From Luzula sylvatica (Eukaryota > Streptophyta > Magnoliopsida > Poales > Juncaceae), in the NCBI GenBank assembly GCA_946800325.1, contig OX326957.1, positions 54,121,798 to 54,185,797 on the forward strand: a DNA stretch of 64,000 nucleotides, read 5' to 3'. A program made the translations under genes and the position numbers. The notes under the pieces were generated by a model. The model ran no database searches. It was given only the letters and a program-made list of their open reading frames with translations, and was not told the DNA's origin. Numbering within the stretch: the first letter of the stretch is position 1; the number at the start of each line of letters is the position of its first letter. Below, one piece after another: positions 48,901-59,586 of the stretch.

Positions 48901-50719
48901 CTATGAGCGAAACTACCCAACGCATGATCTTGAGTTGGCAGCCGTGGTGTTTGCGCTAAAGATATGGAGGCATTATCTCTATGGAGAGAAATGCAAAATC
49001 TTCACGGACCACCAAAGCCTCAAATATATTTTCGAACAGCGAGATCTTAATTTGAGGCAGCGTCGTTGGCTTGAAGTGCTATGTGATTATGATATGTCCA
49101 TTCAATATCATCCGGGGAAAGCAAATGTCGTAGCGGATGCATTGAGCCGGAGTACCCACGGAAATGCAGCTGCATTGTTGTCAAATAAACCTCATATATT
49201 GATGGATTTAATGAGAATGGAGGTTTATGTGCAAATGCCGGGTTCACAAGCCATTCTAGCAAATTTACGCGTGCAACCTACATTAAATCATAGAATCCGG
49301 GTGGCACAAGCAAACGATCGGAATTTGCAGAAAATTAAGGAACGGATCCGCGAAGGTAAAGCACCACATTTTGGTGTTGATTCCGAGGGAACGTTACGCT
49401 TAGGCAAACGTGTTTGTGTACCAACCAATGGTGAACTACGACGCGAAATTCTAGCCGAGGCGCATGATTCAGGATATTCCATCCATCCGGGCGAGACAAA
49501 GATGCATCAAGATATGCGAGTGTACTATTGGTGGCCAGGGATGCGAAGGGACATAGCCGATTATGTTTCTAAATGTTTTGTGTGCCAACAAGTCAAGGCT
49601 GAACGCAAGAAACCAGCGGGACTTCTCCAACCTTTGCCACTGCCGGGGGGTAAATTTGAGAGCATTACGATGGATTTTGTAACCGGGTTACCCCGAACCC
49701 CGCGAGGAAGTAATGCTATATGGGTTATTGTAGATCGGTTAACGAAAGTGGCAAATTTCATTCCATTTAAACAAGGCACTTCCGGTGATGAGATGGCACG
49801 TATTTATTTGTCTACCATGTTTAGGCGTTTTGGTACACCGGTGGAGATCATTTCGGATCGCGATGCGCGATTTACGTCAAATTTTTGGAGGAGTTTCCAA
49901 AGAGGTTTGGGGACACGATTGTCCTTTAGCTCGGCATATCACCCACAAACGGATGGACAATCGGAGAGAACGATTCAAACTCTGGAGGATATGTTGCGCG
50001 CATGCACAATTTCGATGGGTGGTTCTTGGGAGGATCACTTGCATTTGTGTGAGTTTGCGTACAATAACAGTTACCATTCGAGCATTGCGGTTTCACCCTT
50101 CGAAGCATTGTATGGTAGTCGTTGTCGCACGCCATTATTTTGGGATCCAATAGGATCAAAACCTCTTCTAGGACCTGACCTTATACACGAGAGTGCCGAG
50201 AATTTACGCGTGATAAAACAACGTCTTCAAACGGCCCAGGATCGTCAAACGAAGTACGCGGATTCCGAACGAAGACATGTGGAGTTTCAATCGGGTGATC
50301 ATGTGTTGTTGCGAGTTTCACCTACGCGCGGTGTAATGCGGTTTGGAGTAAAGGGAAAGCTCAGTCCAAGATATATCGGGCCATTCGAAATTCTCGATCG
50401 AATTGGTGTGTGTGCATATCGTTTAGCTTTACCACCATCCTTATCCGATGTGCACGATGTCTTTCATGTATCCCAATTACGCAAATATCTTCGTGGTGAA
50501 GGACACATCATCGATTTCTCCCAACTTCGGTTTGAACCAGACCTAACCTATGAAGAGATCCCCATTCGCATACTTGGTTTTCGGGAGCAAGTATTGCGTA
50601 CTAAAATCGTGAGATACGTGAAGGTCCAATGGAGTCACCATACCGAACACGAGGCAACGTGGGAGAGCGAGGAGGAAATACGAAGGAAGTGGCCAAGTCT
50701 CTTTTCGAATGAAGGTTAG
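45962..50719 (+). CDS. Gag-Pol polyprotein with chromodomain
   Basis: This 1,585-residue polyprotein begins at the first ATG after the primer-binding site. The frame is open further upstream, but that part lies in the LTR. Domains in order: Gag (about 150-300); CCHC zinc knuckle C393-C396-H401-C406; aspartic protease D472-S-G-A; reverse transcriptase with F805-I-D-D; RNase H (DAS at 954); integrase with an HHCC finger from about H1168 and the DDE triad D1238, D1299, E1335 (35 residues between the last two); and a chromodomain at about 1533-1580 ([15 protein letters not shown]). No stop or frameshift is seen, so the element is potentially autonomous. The products would form a virus-like particle, copy the RNA and integrate it, with the chromodomain guiding chromatin choice. 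Clade assignment is from remembered motifs. Confidence 0.96.
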   Translation: MSQKRMVPRRGRRRIRESAHDESPQQHHSRRRHVFPPPSPIRNDHPSVTSRVQTQTSVHTVGRPFQPPPFEDVEEAGVEVEQRDGNHDRVAPEGNDVGHAPEVPYGPPPPPPPPDAMRFIENLVELVAGQTRQPRQDAEVSLISHISNFLKMEPRTFSGARDAVAADNWLLETTWNLERAQVPERYWVEVAVTRLRGEALHWWELQRQSYNGGDRIPWDWFENSFDEFFVPMASIRDFEDQFRELKQGTRSVDAFIADYNRLSRYATSWVPNEERLVSEFVHRLHPEIKRDVDIFGRRYTFAQVCDAARHYERNLCERGTSERFHGDDQTGSSRPRLAHKPSPPRKRSRNERRFYPNQGAGQSQQNRSKQIRRCNRCGFEHGGKECWRMSGLCFNCGKPGHFAKECPHPRRANVAPPRAAEQTPQGAGRGNARMFAAVSPSGVVGEETSAPMANPVTGIFLISGAPAFVLFDSGASHSFVARDLVISQKWDCTPSVTPLVVSTPLGMSVSVNEHCEGKIVVIGEREFPVDLSVLEMFDFDAILGMDWLSRHGATIVCHESWIYFDLEDGSRISVRAKRLGREGPIISAITSHRVMANDCVAFLASAQSNEGYVQLEDIPIVREFVRVFPDELPGLPPEREVDFEIKLVAGAGSISKTPYRMAPTELKELKIQLQELLDKGFIRPSVSPWGAPVLFAKKKDGTLRLCMDYRELNKVTIKNRYPLPRIDDLFDQLQGATVFSKIDLRSGYYQLRIKPEDVEKTAFRTRYGHYEFLVMPFGLTNAPAAFMDLMHRVLRPYLDSFVVVFIDDILIYSRNKEQHAEHLRTVLRTLEEHKLFAKLKKCEFWLEEVSFLGHVISRDGLKVDPEKIKAIVEWRQPKSVTEIRSFLGLAGYYRRFVEGFSKLALPLTQLTQKGVKFEWTEARECSFEELKKRLVSAPVLIVPKPEVEFDVYCDASHQGLGCVLMQERRVIAYASRQLKPYERNYPTHDLELAAVVFALKIWRHYLYGEKCKIFTDHQSLKYIFEQRDLNLRQRRWLEVLCDYDMSIQYHPGKANVVADALSRSTHGNAAALLSNKPHILMDLMRMEVYVQMPGSQAILANLRVQPTLNHRIRVAQANDRNLQKIKERIREGKAPHFGVDSEGTLRLGKRVCVPTNGELRREILAEAHDSGYSIHPGETKMHQDMRVYYWWPGMRRDIADYVSKCFVCQQVKAERKKPAGLLQPLPLPGGKFESITMDFVTGLPRTPRGSNAIWVIVDRLTKVANFIPFKQGTSGDEMARIYLSTMFRRFGTPVEIISDRDARFTSNFWRSFQRGLGTRLSFSSAYHPQTDGQSERTIQTLEDMLRACTISMGGSWEDHLHLCEFAYNNSYHSSIAVSPFEALYGSRCRTPLFWDPIGSKPLLGPDLIHESAENLRVIKQRLQTAQDRQTKYADSERRHVEFQSGDHVLLRVSPTRGVMRFGVKGKLSPRYIGPFEILDRIGVCAYRLALPPSLSDVHDVFHVSQLRKYLRGEGHIIDFSQLRFEPDLTYEEIPIRILGFREQVLRTKIVRYVKVQWSHHTEHEATWESEEEIRRKWPSLFSNEG

Positions 50720-50748
50720 ATATCAAGTTTAGGGACTAAACTTTCTTT

Positions 50749-50761
50749 AAGGGGGGGATAA
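50749..50761 (+). other. Polypurine tract
   Basis: AAGGGGGGGATAA ends immediately before the 3' LTR and would prime plus-strand DNA synthesis. Confidence 0.9.
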
Positions 50762-52454
50762 TGTAATAAATATCAAAAATAGGGTTTTGATATTTGTGGA
50801 ATATTAGTCCTAAAATCCCAGAATATAAGACCCATGTTAAATATATAAATCCCTACGATCAAAACCAACTCCTTATGCCTCAAACTCGTTAAAAGGGTAT
50901 AATCGTAATTACATATTTATGTGTTGTTTAAATATATATATGATAGGGACTTATTTGCATAGTTACCCCACCATTAATAATACTAAAAATAGAGTTTGCA
51001 AATAAACCCCCATATAGGTGTAAAATAAATGGTTTATGAATATGATAGTTTGTTGGGTATGGATGTAAGATACAATTTCACAACTTATTAGGCGCCTCAC
51101 ATCTCTCCCCTTTCCTGTCCATTAACATAGTTAGAAAATATTCATGAAACCCTAAGAGAGAAAGAGAGAAAAATAGGAGAAATCAAGGAAAAAAGGAAAT
51201 TTCGCAAAACGAAAGGTGCCATATTCTTCAGGAGGTTAAGTTGTACGAGTTGGCGAGATCAAAAGAAGGATTTCATCCACGTTTCGAGTTGCTCCGTTTT
51301 CTGCGCCGTTTCGTTTAATCGTGTATTTGTCGAGTTTCTTTCCATTAGGTGAGTGCTACTTTCACTTCTATCTTATTAAGAATTCAATTTCGATCGTTTC
51401 TAGACCTTACATGATAGTCTAGGGTTCTCGCTTTAGAAATCCGTATTTGCTTTAAAAACCGTGTTACATCAACAAAATATATATTATGTAGATTTGATCA
51501 TATATATGTATGTAGAATTTGAGTTTGATAAAACGTAGGCCGGGCTTACGGTTTTGAAAGAGGGTCCTATGTGTACATACGCGGCTCCTCCGGTATGTTT
51601 TAGTTTGATAGGTGTAGTGTCGCGCGACCCCGTGGCGCTCTATGGAGGGAATTGCGTAGCAAACTTGATGTAGTGCAAAGTCCCGACCCATGTGGGGTCT
51701 GGCTGTGGCGCATGGATATCCGTCGTCAGCTCATTTTTGTGGGGAATTCGCGCTTCCCGAGCTTTATGTTATGTTCCAGCCCGTTTGTGACTAGCTATCC
51801 ACTCGGGGTTGTCACTTCAGTCGAGTGTTATTTGCGCCCTCACCCCGGTAAAAGTATTAGTATATATATGATTATGTATGAAGGTAAGTGATTTTGATTT
51901 CGAAAAGCCGGGGCAAGTACTTTGAGAAGTATTTATATACATATATGATTTATGATTTCGATTATTTTGAGCGAGGTTTTTGACTAGCATGTAAAAGGTC
52001 GATCTTAATAAGCTAGGCTCAAAACTCACTCACTTAGTCACTTCCGTGACTAACCATTTTATTTGAATGTTTTGAGTCTAGGTACGGTGGACAGATTTTC
52101 CGGGGCAGCGGGTGTCTAGAGTGTGAGTGCGACGGTTTCGTTTTCATCGCGGAACCTCCATCTTGTGTATATTTGTTTACTTCCGTTTCTGGCCAGCGAG
52201 CCTTTTGTTTATGCGACATTTTGTTTAGTTTTGGTGTTTGGTTATGTCGCGTTTGTGTTTATATGCTTCCGCTAGGTTTCTTTGTGTTCGTGTGTATATG
52301 TTATGGTGATGCATGTATATATCTGCGTGTGTCGTTGTTTTCGAGTTGTGGTATTTATGTTTTTGTGAATTTATCATATAAGAGCCTGTGGTATACGAGT
52401 TGTATACTGGCGGGTTGCCGCACCCTTTTCCACTTTATAATTTGGGGTGTGACA
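50762..52454 (+). repeat. 3' LTR of the gypsy element
   Basis: 1,693 bp, the same total length as the 5' LTR. It lacks the 16-bp duplication but has a 16-bp AT-rich insertion near 51,931, so the two indels cancel. Confidence 0.96.
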
Positions 52455-52964
52455 GTTTTGGGGCGGGCCGACCCTATAACATGCCTTATTGGGGCGGGCG
52501 GACCCTATAACATGCCTTATTGGGGCGGGCGGACCCAATAACCCTATAATTATTAATTATTCGAAATATTATATTATAATTATTCATTATATAAATAATT
52601 TTTTAATTTTATTAATTAGTAAATATACCAAATATTATATTATAATTAGTTATTACATAAATAATTATATTTATATGAAATACTCATCTTGCACACAAAT
52701 TCACCAAACAACCAAATCCTCAAAACACACAAACATAAATCCAACGAGAAAATTCAACAAAGACGACTAATTATTACATACAAATTTGACCAAAAAGATG
52801 GTGAAAATGAATTTTTAAAAATAAAACAAAATAATAATAATTAAGAGGCCAAATTATTACAACATTAATTTTTTGACAAATTTAAAACTAGTACAAACAC
52901 ATCTAGAAAAATTAACCGTCTTGAGAGGACAACTCTCTTCTTGACTTCCTCCATTCTCGCCAAG

Positions 52965-53330
52965 TAGATTCTCGTTCTTCGACAATTCTCACCACAACTC
53001 TCCGAGAACAGCTCCTGCGAGACCGTCCTCCAGCTCCTACGAGAACAGCCTCCAGCTCCTGCGAGACCCGCCTCCAACCCTCCGAGACCCATCTCCAGCC
53101 CCTTCAAGACCAACCTCCAAAAAAAACAGTAAAAAATTAATTAAATTATTAATGAGTAAATAATGAAATTAATATAAAATAAACTGCGAAACCCGCCTCC
53201 AGCTCCGAGACCCGCCTCCAGCTCCTGTGAGACCGTCCTCCAGCTCCTGCGAGAACAGCCTCCAGCTCCTGCGAGACCCGCCTCCAACCCTCCGAGACCT
53301 ATCTCCAGCCCTGCGAGACCAGCCTTCGAA
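52965..53330. repeat. Tandem CTCCAGCTCCTGCGAGA-type repeats
   Basis: Two blocks (about 52,965-53,118 and 53,185-53,330) of 20-24 bp units built on CTCCAGCTCCTGCGAGACC are separated by AT-rich DNA. The second block repeats the order of units in the first. Confidence 0.75.
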
Positions 53331-54340
53331 AAAACATTAAAAAATTAAAAGTAAAAAAAGAGAAATATTTAAAAACAAAATATGATGAAAAATTAAAATT
53401 AAAACAGTAAAAAATTAAAAAACAGAAAAATTACAAAACAAAAAGAGTAAAAAAAAAAAGAAAAAATAAGAAAAGAGTATTTGAAATATTTAACTAACAC
53501 AAATAAAGAAGAGTATTTAAATAAGTCTATAAGTTACTAAAAAAATATTGAATTATACCAAAATATAGTAAAATATACTAAACATACTTTAGATTATACT
53601 AATACTAAACATACTTTAGATTATACTAAAATATTCAAGAACAAAGGAGAATTTACATATTTACCCTTCTAAAATATCATATTTATCATTTGGAAAAACT
53701 TGGAAAAGAAAAGATTATCAAAAAATTTACCAACATTGAAGCCTATGTCGCGTGTAACCACCTCTGATCGAACCCCGGCAGCGGTGAAACTGAAATTAGT
53801 AAAAATACCACATAAATACCACAAAAAATTAGTAAAAATACCACAAAATTATCAGAAAAATTATGAACTACAAAAATTAGGCAAAATATTACTGAAATTA
53901 GTAAAAATACCACATAAATTGCTTGAACGAAACCAATTCAACCAAAATTAGGAAAAATATCACTGAAAATGCTTGAACCTAGTCTTTTAATTAATTAGAG
54001 AGATCAGAAAATACCACTTAACGGAGAGAAAAGAACCGAGCTCGTACCACCGGCGGACAAGCCACCGGAAATCTAGGTCACGTCACGCGAGCGAGGTCGC
54101 GCGAGAAGCCACCAGAAAGCTAGCGAGGATCCAAAACCCTAACGGCTGCCGAAAAGAAGAGCGAGGTTGCGGCTTCTGATGGAGGGTTTAAAGAGAGGAA
54201 AAGAAGTGGCGAAGAAGAGGAAAAGAAGAGGCGAAGCTATTGTAAAGAGAGAGAGAAGAATGGGGCTGCCGAAAGAGAGAGGGAAGAATGGGGGAGGGTT
54301 TATAAAGAGAGAGAGGGAAGAAAGAGGTGAAGCGACGGCT
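53331..54340. other. Interior of the CACTA element
   Basis: AT-rich DNA, including short repeats of TTAGTAAAAATACCACA (about 53,797-53,920), then a mixed segment from about 54,020 with GAGCGAGGTCGCG and purine-rich GAGAGAGG repeats. No gene is recognised. Confidence 0.5.
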
Positions 54341-54349
54341 GGCAGTGTT

Positions 54350-54800
54350 TGGGTCGGGCAGAGTTTGGGTCGGGCCGACCCTACTCTGTTGTTGGGGCGG
54401 TATCTGGTTAGGGGCGGGCAGACCCTGGTCTTATTGGGGCGGGAAAATACTAGGGGCGGGCAGACCCTGATGTTATAGGGGCGGGCAAGCAATTAGGGAC
54501 GGGCGGACCCTGGATTTAGGGGCGGGCCGACCCAATAAAAAGACGACCCAAAAGAGTTATTGGGGCGGTTTTATCCTATTGGGGCGGGCGGACCCAAAAA
54601 TTCAAATAATCAGGGGCGGGCCGACCCAATAAAAAGACGACCCAAAAGAGTTATTGGGGCGGTTTTATCCTATTGGGGCGGGCGGACCCAAAAATTCAAA
54701 TAATCAGGGTCGGGCTGACCCTATTCTAACCGACCCAAAAGCATTATTGGGGCTGGCCGACCCAATAATGAGCAAATTTTAGGGGCGGCCCGACCCTAAA
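54350..54800. repeat. CACTA subterminal repeats (GGGGCGGGCNGACCC)
   Basis: At least ten copies of a GGGGCGGGCGGACCC/GGGGCGGGCCGACCC motif in both half-orientations, including a 78-bp duplicated block (starting near 54,520 and 54,613). Such arrays are usual subterminal transposase-binding regions of CACTA elements. Confidence 0.75.
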
Positions 54801-54821
54801 AATCAGATGTGTTGTAGTGGG

Positions 54822-56228
54822 TGTTGGTTCAAATTTCCTGATAGTTTGATTATTTCAAAACACTGTCAGTACTAATGTATACATCCAGAAAAGTGCAGAA
54901 TAACATAGGTACGATACGAAGATGAAGGAGGACTTGTGAAGGAGGATTTCATTGGATTACATCAAGAATCAGGACATGAAGTCTCAAGATAAACAAGAAA
55001 AGAAGAACACAAGGAAGGCCATTGGAATACATCAAGACTCAAGATGTTGAAGCCTTCCGTGAGTGGGATACGCCACAAATAAACCATAGGTACAAACCTA
55101 GTAGAACTCAAGTAAAATCATGTTCAAAATAACAAAGAGTTCAGTCAAGCAGGAAGTGCGTTCTGAACGAACTCAAAGTCCGTTCTGAACGGACTTGCCA
55201 CATATCAAAACTTTAAACCTTGATTAAAACCAAACGTGTCACAGGGATGTGTGCATTCGAACGAACAATTATGTCCGTTCGAACGGACAATTATAATCCG
55301 TTCACTCACCTTCTGAGTGCGTTGAACGGACAATCCTTCCTGTGAACGGAGAAATGTCACAGGGATGTGTGCGTTCGAACGAACACACATGTGCGTTTGA
55401 ACGGACAACCTGGAATCCGTTCACCCACTTTTCAGTGCGTTGAACGGACTCTTGTTCCTGTGAACGCAAAATGCTATGTATAATTGAGTCCGTTACGAAC
55501 GGACATTGTCCGTTCCAACGGACCCAAGATGTACTTGCACGTTATTTTGAAACGGCTAGTGCAAACTTCAAGTGCGTTCTGAACGGACTGTATGCGTTCG
55601 AACGCACTACAAGTTTTCTGAAGGAATTCTATAGAGAGTATAAATAGAATCCTTCATGGGTCTCTCTCTCCCACTTCCTCAATTTCAAACTTTCAAACCT
55701 AAAAAGAGAGAAACCCTAAGCTGTGATTATCTATATCCATTGATAGCTTGAGAAACCTCTTTAGATCGTTGATCTACTTTCGATATTCTCCACTAATCGT
55801 ATCCCACTCACGTGACCGATCACGTTGTAGCTCGATTAGTGAAAAAGTGTAATAGGCTAGTGCAACAAATTGTAAAGAGCCTAAGCTATAGATCGATAGA
55901 AGCGTGTAAATCGATCTAGGCAAATCCTTGTAATCGAGTTGAGTTGGAATTCAATCGAAAGCCAAAAAGAGGCACAAGGCATTCCCGGAGACGTAGGTAC
56001 TCGCAAATAATTGAGTCGGTCAATTAAGCGAGTAAAGGGTGAGTTAAAGCTACAAATCAACCACCTACCGAACTTCGTAAACAAACATCTTGTGTCAAAG
56101 TGTTTGTACGGTATCATCTCTATCATCTAAATTATTATTTATTCCGCACCGTAAATTAGGTTTAAATCTAAACTAAGTGTAAGTTAGATTGCCAAATTTA
56201 CCCCCCTCTAGGTTAGAATTAACCAACA
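54822..56228 (+). repeat. 5' LTR of element A
   Basis: Begins TGTTGGTTCAAA and ends AATTAACCAACA. It contains a palindrome array (55,140-55,620), a TATA box TATAAATA at 55,639-55,646 and a leader with CT-rich and AAACCCTAA motifs. Its reverse complement is found at 60,847-62,252. Confidence 0.93.
55140..55620. repeat. Array of CGTT-N-AACG palindromes in LTR A
   Basis: At least twelve sites such as GTCCGTTCGAACGGAC, GTGCGTTCTGAACGG and GTCCGTTACGAACGGAC. The central spacer varies from 1 to 3 bases, and the outer pair alternates between C..G and G..C. The array lies just upstream of the TATA box. It follows the same rule as 4,512-4,854, although the surrounding DNA is unrelated. Confidence 0.85.
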
Positions 56229-56229
56229 A

Positions 56230-56242
56230 TTGTTATCAGAGC
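56230..56242 (+). other. Primer-binding site of element A
   Basis: TTGTTATCAGAGC follows the LTR end by one base and resembles the initiator-Met site TGGTATCAGAGC, with one difference. Confidence 0.75.
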
Positions 56243-56295
56243 AAGGTACTAACCATCTCTTTGAGTATTAGGGATAACTTGTACTTAACGATCAA

Positions 56296-58644
56296 ATGAC
56301 CGAAATTAATCCTATTGTACGAAACTCATCGATAAATCCGATAAACACCGTACCCAAATCAAATATATCAAACTCACGTGAATTAGATGGAATCAATTGG
56401 AGTTCTTGGAAGAAATGCATGCTAAATGCATTCGCTCTCCAAGGACTTGACAAGGTAGTGTTACGAGGCTTTGTCTTGGCCCAAGAGGTTGACACGGACG
56501 GAAATGTAACCTACCCCGATCAAACTAGGGAAGATAGAACTAATGACATTTACGCTCAAAACTTAATACTGAACAACGTAATTAGCTCTATCGGATCGCT
56601 AGTTGATCATTGTGAAAACTCATTTGAAATGTGGCGTATGCTCAATGAGAGATACGAGGGTACATCTCAAATGAGAAGAACTAATATCATCGGACTTGAA
56701 CAAGAATTCAACAATCTCCGAATGATTGAGGGAGACTCCGTTGATAAAATCTGGGCAAAAATCAATGTATTAAAAACCCGATATGCCACCCAACATGCAC
56801 CTCTTACCGATGATAGAATTATTGCTAGATTACTTCAAGCCATGCCCCGGAGTTGGGAATCTTTACGTGTAGCTTTAGGTACGGCGGTCGCATCACAAGA
56901 TCTCACTCCCGAAGAATTGGTAAGTCAATTCCGGAACTTCGAGATTCGACTCAAGCAACTCGATGAAGAACAAGGAATCTTCACGACAACTCCTCGATCT
57001 AAAGCCATAGCCTTGCCCGCCGTGAATGCGAGCAACGAGGACAATGAGATGGACGACCTCACTTTGCGACTCCTAGAATGGCAAAGGGATGAAAAGCGAT
57101 TTAACGAGAATCGAAAACAAAAGGGACTAAAACCTCATTGCTTTTGGTGCAAGAAGTTTGGACATATGATGGAGTCGTGTTGGACGCTCCATCCTGAAAA
57201 TTCTCGGTGGAATAAAAAGGATGACGATCACAAGGATCGAGATAGACGAGAACCTCGATATGAAAGAAGATATGAGGACAAGGGCCGAGATGATCGCCAA
57301 AAATACAAAGGTAAAGATCATAAAAAGAAAAAGGCATATAAAGCTCATGTAAATTCCAGGTGGGGAGAAACGGATGGATCAAGCACATCATCTGAATCGG
57401 ATGGTCCATCAAACAGACACCCCGCAAACCTTGCACTTATGGTAAGGATCGATTCTCCACCAATGAGCGCAGTGGAAGCTGCAATCAGATCTCTTCGAAT
57501 TGAACGAGGGTTAACCACTACACCTCGCACTCCCACACGTATAGACGAAGAACCATCTACTCCAAGCTCAACACATGACCAAGGTCATGAGGTACGTATC
57601 AACTCTATAACTAACGTAGAATCATTACATCATCCTGAGTTTTCTCCCGCATTCAAATTAGAACTCGAGTCGTGTGACGAGTTTCTAAAAGATGAAGGAA
57701 ACTTTCAACAAATAGAGAGTAAACTTGAGAGCTCAACACAAACTCTCAAGGATAAGGTAGCTTCTCTTGAACTATCTATTTTGGCATATAAATCTCAACT
57801 AAAAGAATTTAAAGGGTTTTCAAAATGTGAGTGTCAAACCCTTAAAGGTGAGATGTCTCATTTAAAAGTCGAACTTCAAAATTGTAAAGTTGAAAATGAG
57901 TCTTTGAAGAAGGCTTGTGCCACTATTGCATTAAGTCCTCCTTCATTGGATGATATCTTGAAATCGTCATTAATGGGACAAAAGCCCAATGACAAATCCG
58001 GTTTAGGATACAAGAAAAATAACGGTAATAAACCCGATTTTTCCATATCTAAAAATCAAAAATCCAAATGGGAGAACAATAAAATGGATAGTCACGGAAA
58101 TGCTTTCATGTATCGTGACTACAACAAAGGTAAAAATGTGAAAACGGAACAAGCTAAACGTGTTAATCATAATTATAGGAACAATCATTTCACACAAAAT
58201 TCACCACCTAGACATAACAATTTGGGAAGAACCGATTGTTTATTCAAAAGGGGACCAAATGGGTATTTCTACGAAGTGACCAACTACACCGACGCTTCAT
58301 ATCAAAAAGGGTCTCCCAAACATTACACAAACACACAAAAACAATTTCAACAAAATCGACTTAAACCAAGCAAATTTCAATCCAACAACATTCATCATAT
58401 GCCAAAATCGATAACTTCTCAGAAAAGTAAACCAACTCATCTCTCTAATTATTTTGTGAAAAGTTCCATATCCACAAATAAGCCCACCGTAGCATTTTGT
58501 AACTATTGTTGCAAAATTGGTCATATCTCAAACGGTTGTGATCTTCGCAATCCAAAATTAACGTCAAACTCAATATGGATGCGTAAAGATCGTCACTCGA
58601 TGGGTCCCTCTACGTCTCTCGGTATAGGACCTCCTAGGGCTTAA
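56296..58644 (+). CDS. Gag-like protein of a Sirevirus-type element, no pol
   Basis: 782 residues from the first ATG after the primer-binding site. The N-terminal third is a copia-type capsid/nucleocapsid region (LDGINWSSWKKCM near residue 30, then the UBN2-like block ending in QFRNFEIRLKQL). A CCHC knuckle follows at C282-C285-H290-C295, then a basic/acidic segment, a predicted coiled coil (about 460-555), LDDILKSS...KSGLGYK, and a second CCHC knuckle at C735-C738-H743-C748. Two knuckles and the SGLGYK block are typical of Sirevirus Gag. In relatives Pol follows in frame, but here a stop comes 33 residues after the second knuckle. The protein probably binds element RNA and packages it into particles. 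The frame is intact. Confidence 0.85.
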   Translation: MTEINPIVRNSSINPINTVPKSNISNSRELDGINWSSWKKCMLNAFALQGLDKVVLRGFVLAQEVDTDGNVTYPDQTREDRTNDIYAQNLILNNVISSIGSLVDHCENSFEMWRMLNERYEGTSQMRRTNIIGLEQEFNNLRMIEGDSVDKIWAKINVLKTRYATQHAPLTDDRIIARLLQAMPRSWESLRVALGTAVASQDLTPEELVSQFRNFEIRLKQLDEEQGIFTTTPRSKAIALPAVNASNEDNEMDDLTLRLLEWQRDEKRFNENRKQKGLKPHCFWCKKFGHMMESCWTLHPENSRWNKKDDDHKDRDRREPRYERRYEDKGRDDRQKYKGKDHKKKKAYKAHVNSRWGETDGSSTSSESDGPSNRHPANLALMVRIDSPPMSAVEAAIRSLRIERGLTTTPRTPTRIDEEPSTPSSTHDQGHEVRINSITNVESLHHPEFSPAFKLELESCDEFLKDEGNFQQIESKLESSTQTLKDKVASLELSILAYKSQLKEFKGFSKCECQTLKGEMSHLKVELQNCKVENESLKKACATIALSPPSLDDILKSSLMGQKPNDKSGLGYKKNNGNKPDFSISKNQKSKWENNKMDSHGNAFMYRDYNKGKNVKTEQAKRVNHNYRNNHFTQNSPPRHNNLGRTDCLFKRGPNGYFYEVTNYTDASYQKGSPKHYTNTQKQFQQNRLKPSKFQSNNIHHMPKSITSQKSKPTHLSNYFVKSSISTNKPTVAFCNYCCKIGHISNGCDLRNPKLTSNSIWMRKDRHSMGPSTSLGIGPPRA

Positions 58645-59586
58645 GCCCTAACTTGAAACACTATACTCCTTAGTATTCCACACCTTAAGCCAAATATGTA
58701 AGGGGAGTATAGGAAATGGGCTAAATTAAATTCTAGCCAAATTGGTCGAGTCTCATGTAGCTACATCACATGTGTTAATAGAGGAATACATTAGAACACT
58801 TGTCTCGGTAAATAAATCACGATTTCAGTCCAGTGATCACATCTCAGGAACCAGTCCGTTCGAACGAAAAACATGTGCGGTTGGAACGGACAAATGAAGT
58901 CACCAAATACCCTCTTAACAGCCTTAAGTCCGGTCGAACGGACTAAAATGCGTTCGAAACGGACAACTGAACTATAAGATCCAAAGTCACAGTTAAATTA
59001 TGGCGCCATCAAATTTTCCTACCAGGATCAAGTGCGTTCGAACGTACAACTGAATGCGTTCCGAACGGAAAAATGAATTATAGGATTATGGCGCCGGATC
59101 ATACTTTGGCGCCGACTCTTAGTGTCAACAGTGTTCAGTGCGTTCGAACGAACAAACTAATGCGTGCGAACGCACATGCCTCATTCAGCGAACCTACTTG
59201 AAACCCTTACACTCGCGCCGTTTCATATTCTGGCGCCTCTTCTCAGTTGTGTGTGCGTTCTAACGCACATGGGAGTCCGTTCGAACGGACTTAACCACTT
59301 TCCAAATACAACTTAAAAACCCAAAATAGCGCCTTTTCTCAGACATGACTGCGTTCTAACGCACTTGAGAAGTGCGTTCGAACGAACTCGTCGTATTCTC
59401 TGCCCATCAGCATGCAACCAATCCTAATCAATGGACACGATGGTTTCGATTTCCGCACGAAAAGACTTGAAGGGACACGATCTCATCTTAACTCAATCTC
59501 TTCTTCATTTTCTTCCTAAAAACCTATTTTCTAACTCTATCTCTCACCAAAATCCTTACTCTCCTTCTCCATAAAGAATCATCACC
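58645..59586. other. Noncoding gag-to-ORF2 spacer with palindrome sites
   Basis: No pol remnant is recognised. A GGGGAGTATAGG purine tract occurs near 58,700. Between 58,857 and 59,390 there are further CGTTCGAACG-type palindromes, for example GTGCGTTCGAACGAAC and GTCCGTTCGAACGGAC. The palindromes are therefore not confined to the LTR. Confidence 0.7.

Larger units (their letters stand above)
44131..52454 (+). mobile_element. Complete Ty3/gypsy chromovirus (Tekay/Del type)
   Basis: This 8.3-kb element has two 1,693-bp LTRs starting TGTAATAAAT and ending GTGTGACA, an initiator-methionine primer-binding site, one uninterrupted Gag-Pol frame and a polypurine tract. The chromodomain at the C-terminus places it among chromoviruses. 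The LTRs differ by only three substitutions and two 16-bp indels, so it is a recent insertion. The five bases outside each LTR (CCGTG and GTTTT) do not match, and the flanks belong to different element types. Confidence 0.95.
52455..54819 (+). mobile_element. CACTA-type non-autonomous element, right part
   Basis: The right end reads TGTTGTAGTG at 54,810-54,819, the reverse complement of CACTACAACA, as in CACTA transposons. Subterminal repeats GGGGCGGGCGGACCC and GGGGCGGGCCGACCC occur at 52,461-52,545 and 54,350-54,800, on both sides of an AT-rich interior. No transposase is recognised; the frames near 54,139-54,492 are by-products of purine-rich repeats. The left CACTA terminus is absent: the gypsy 3' LTR stands where it is expected. 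Confidence 0.72.
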
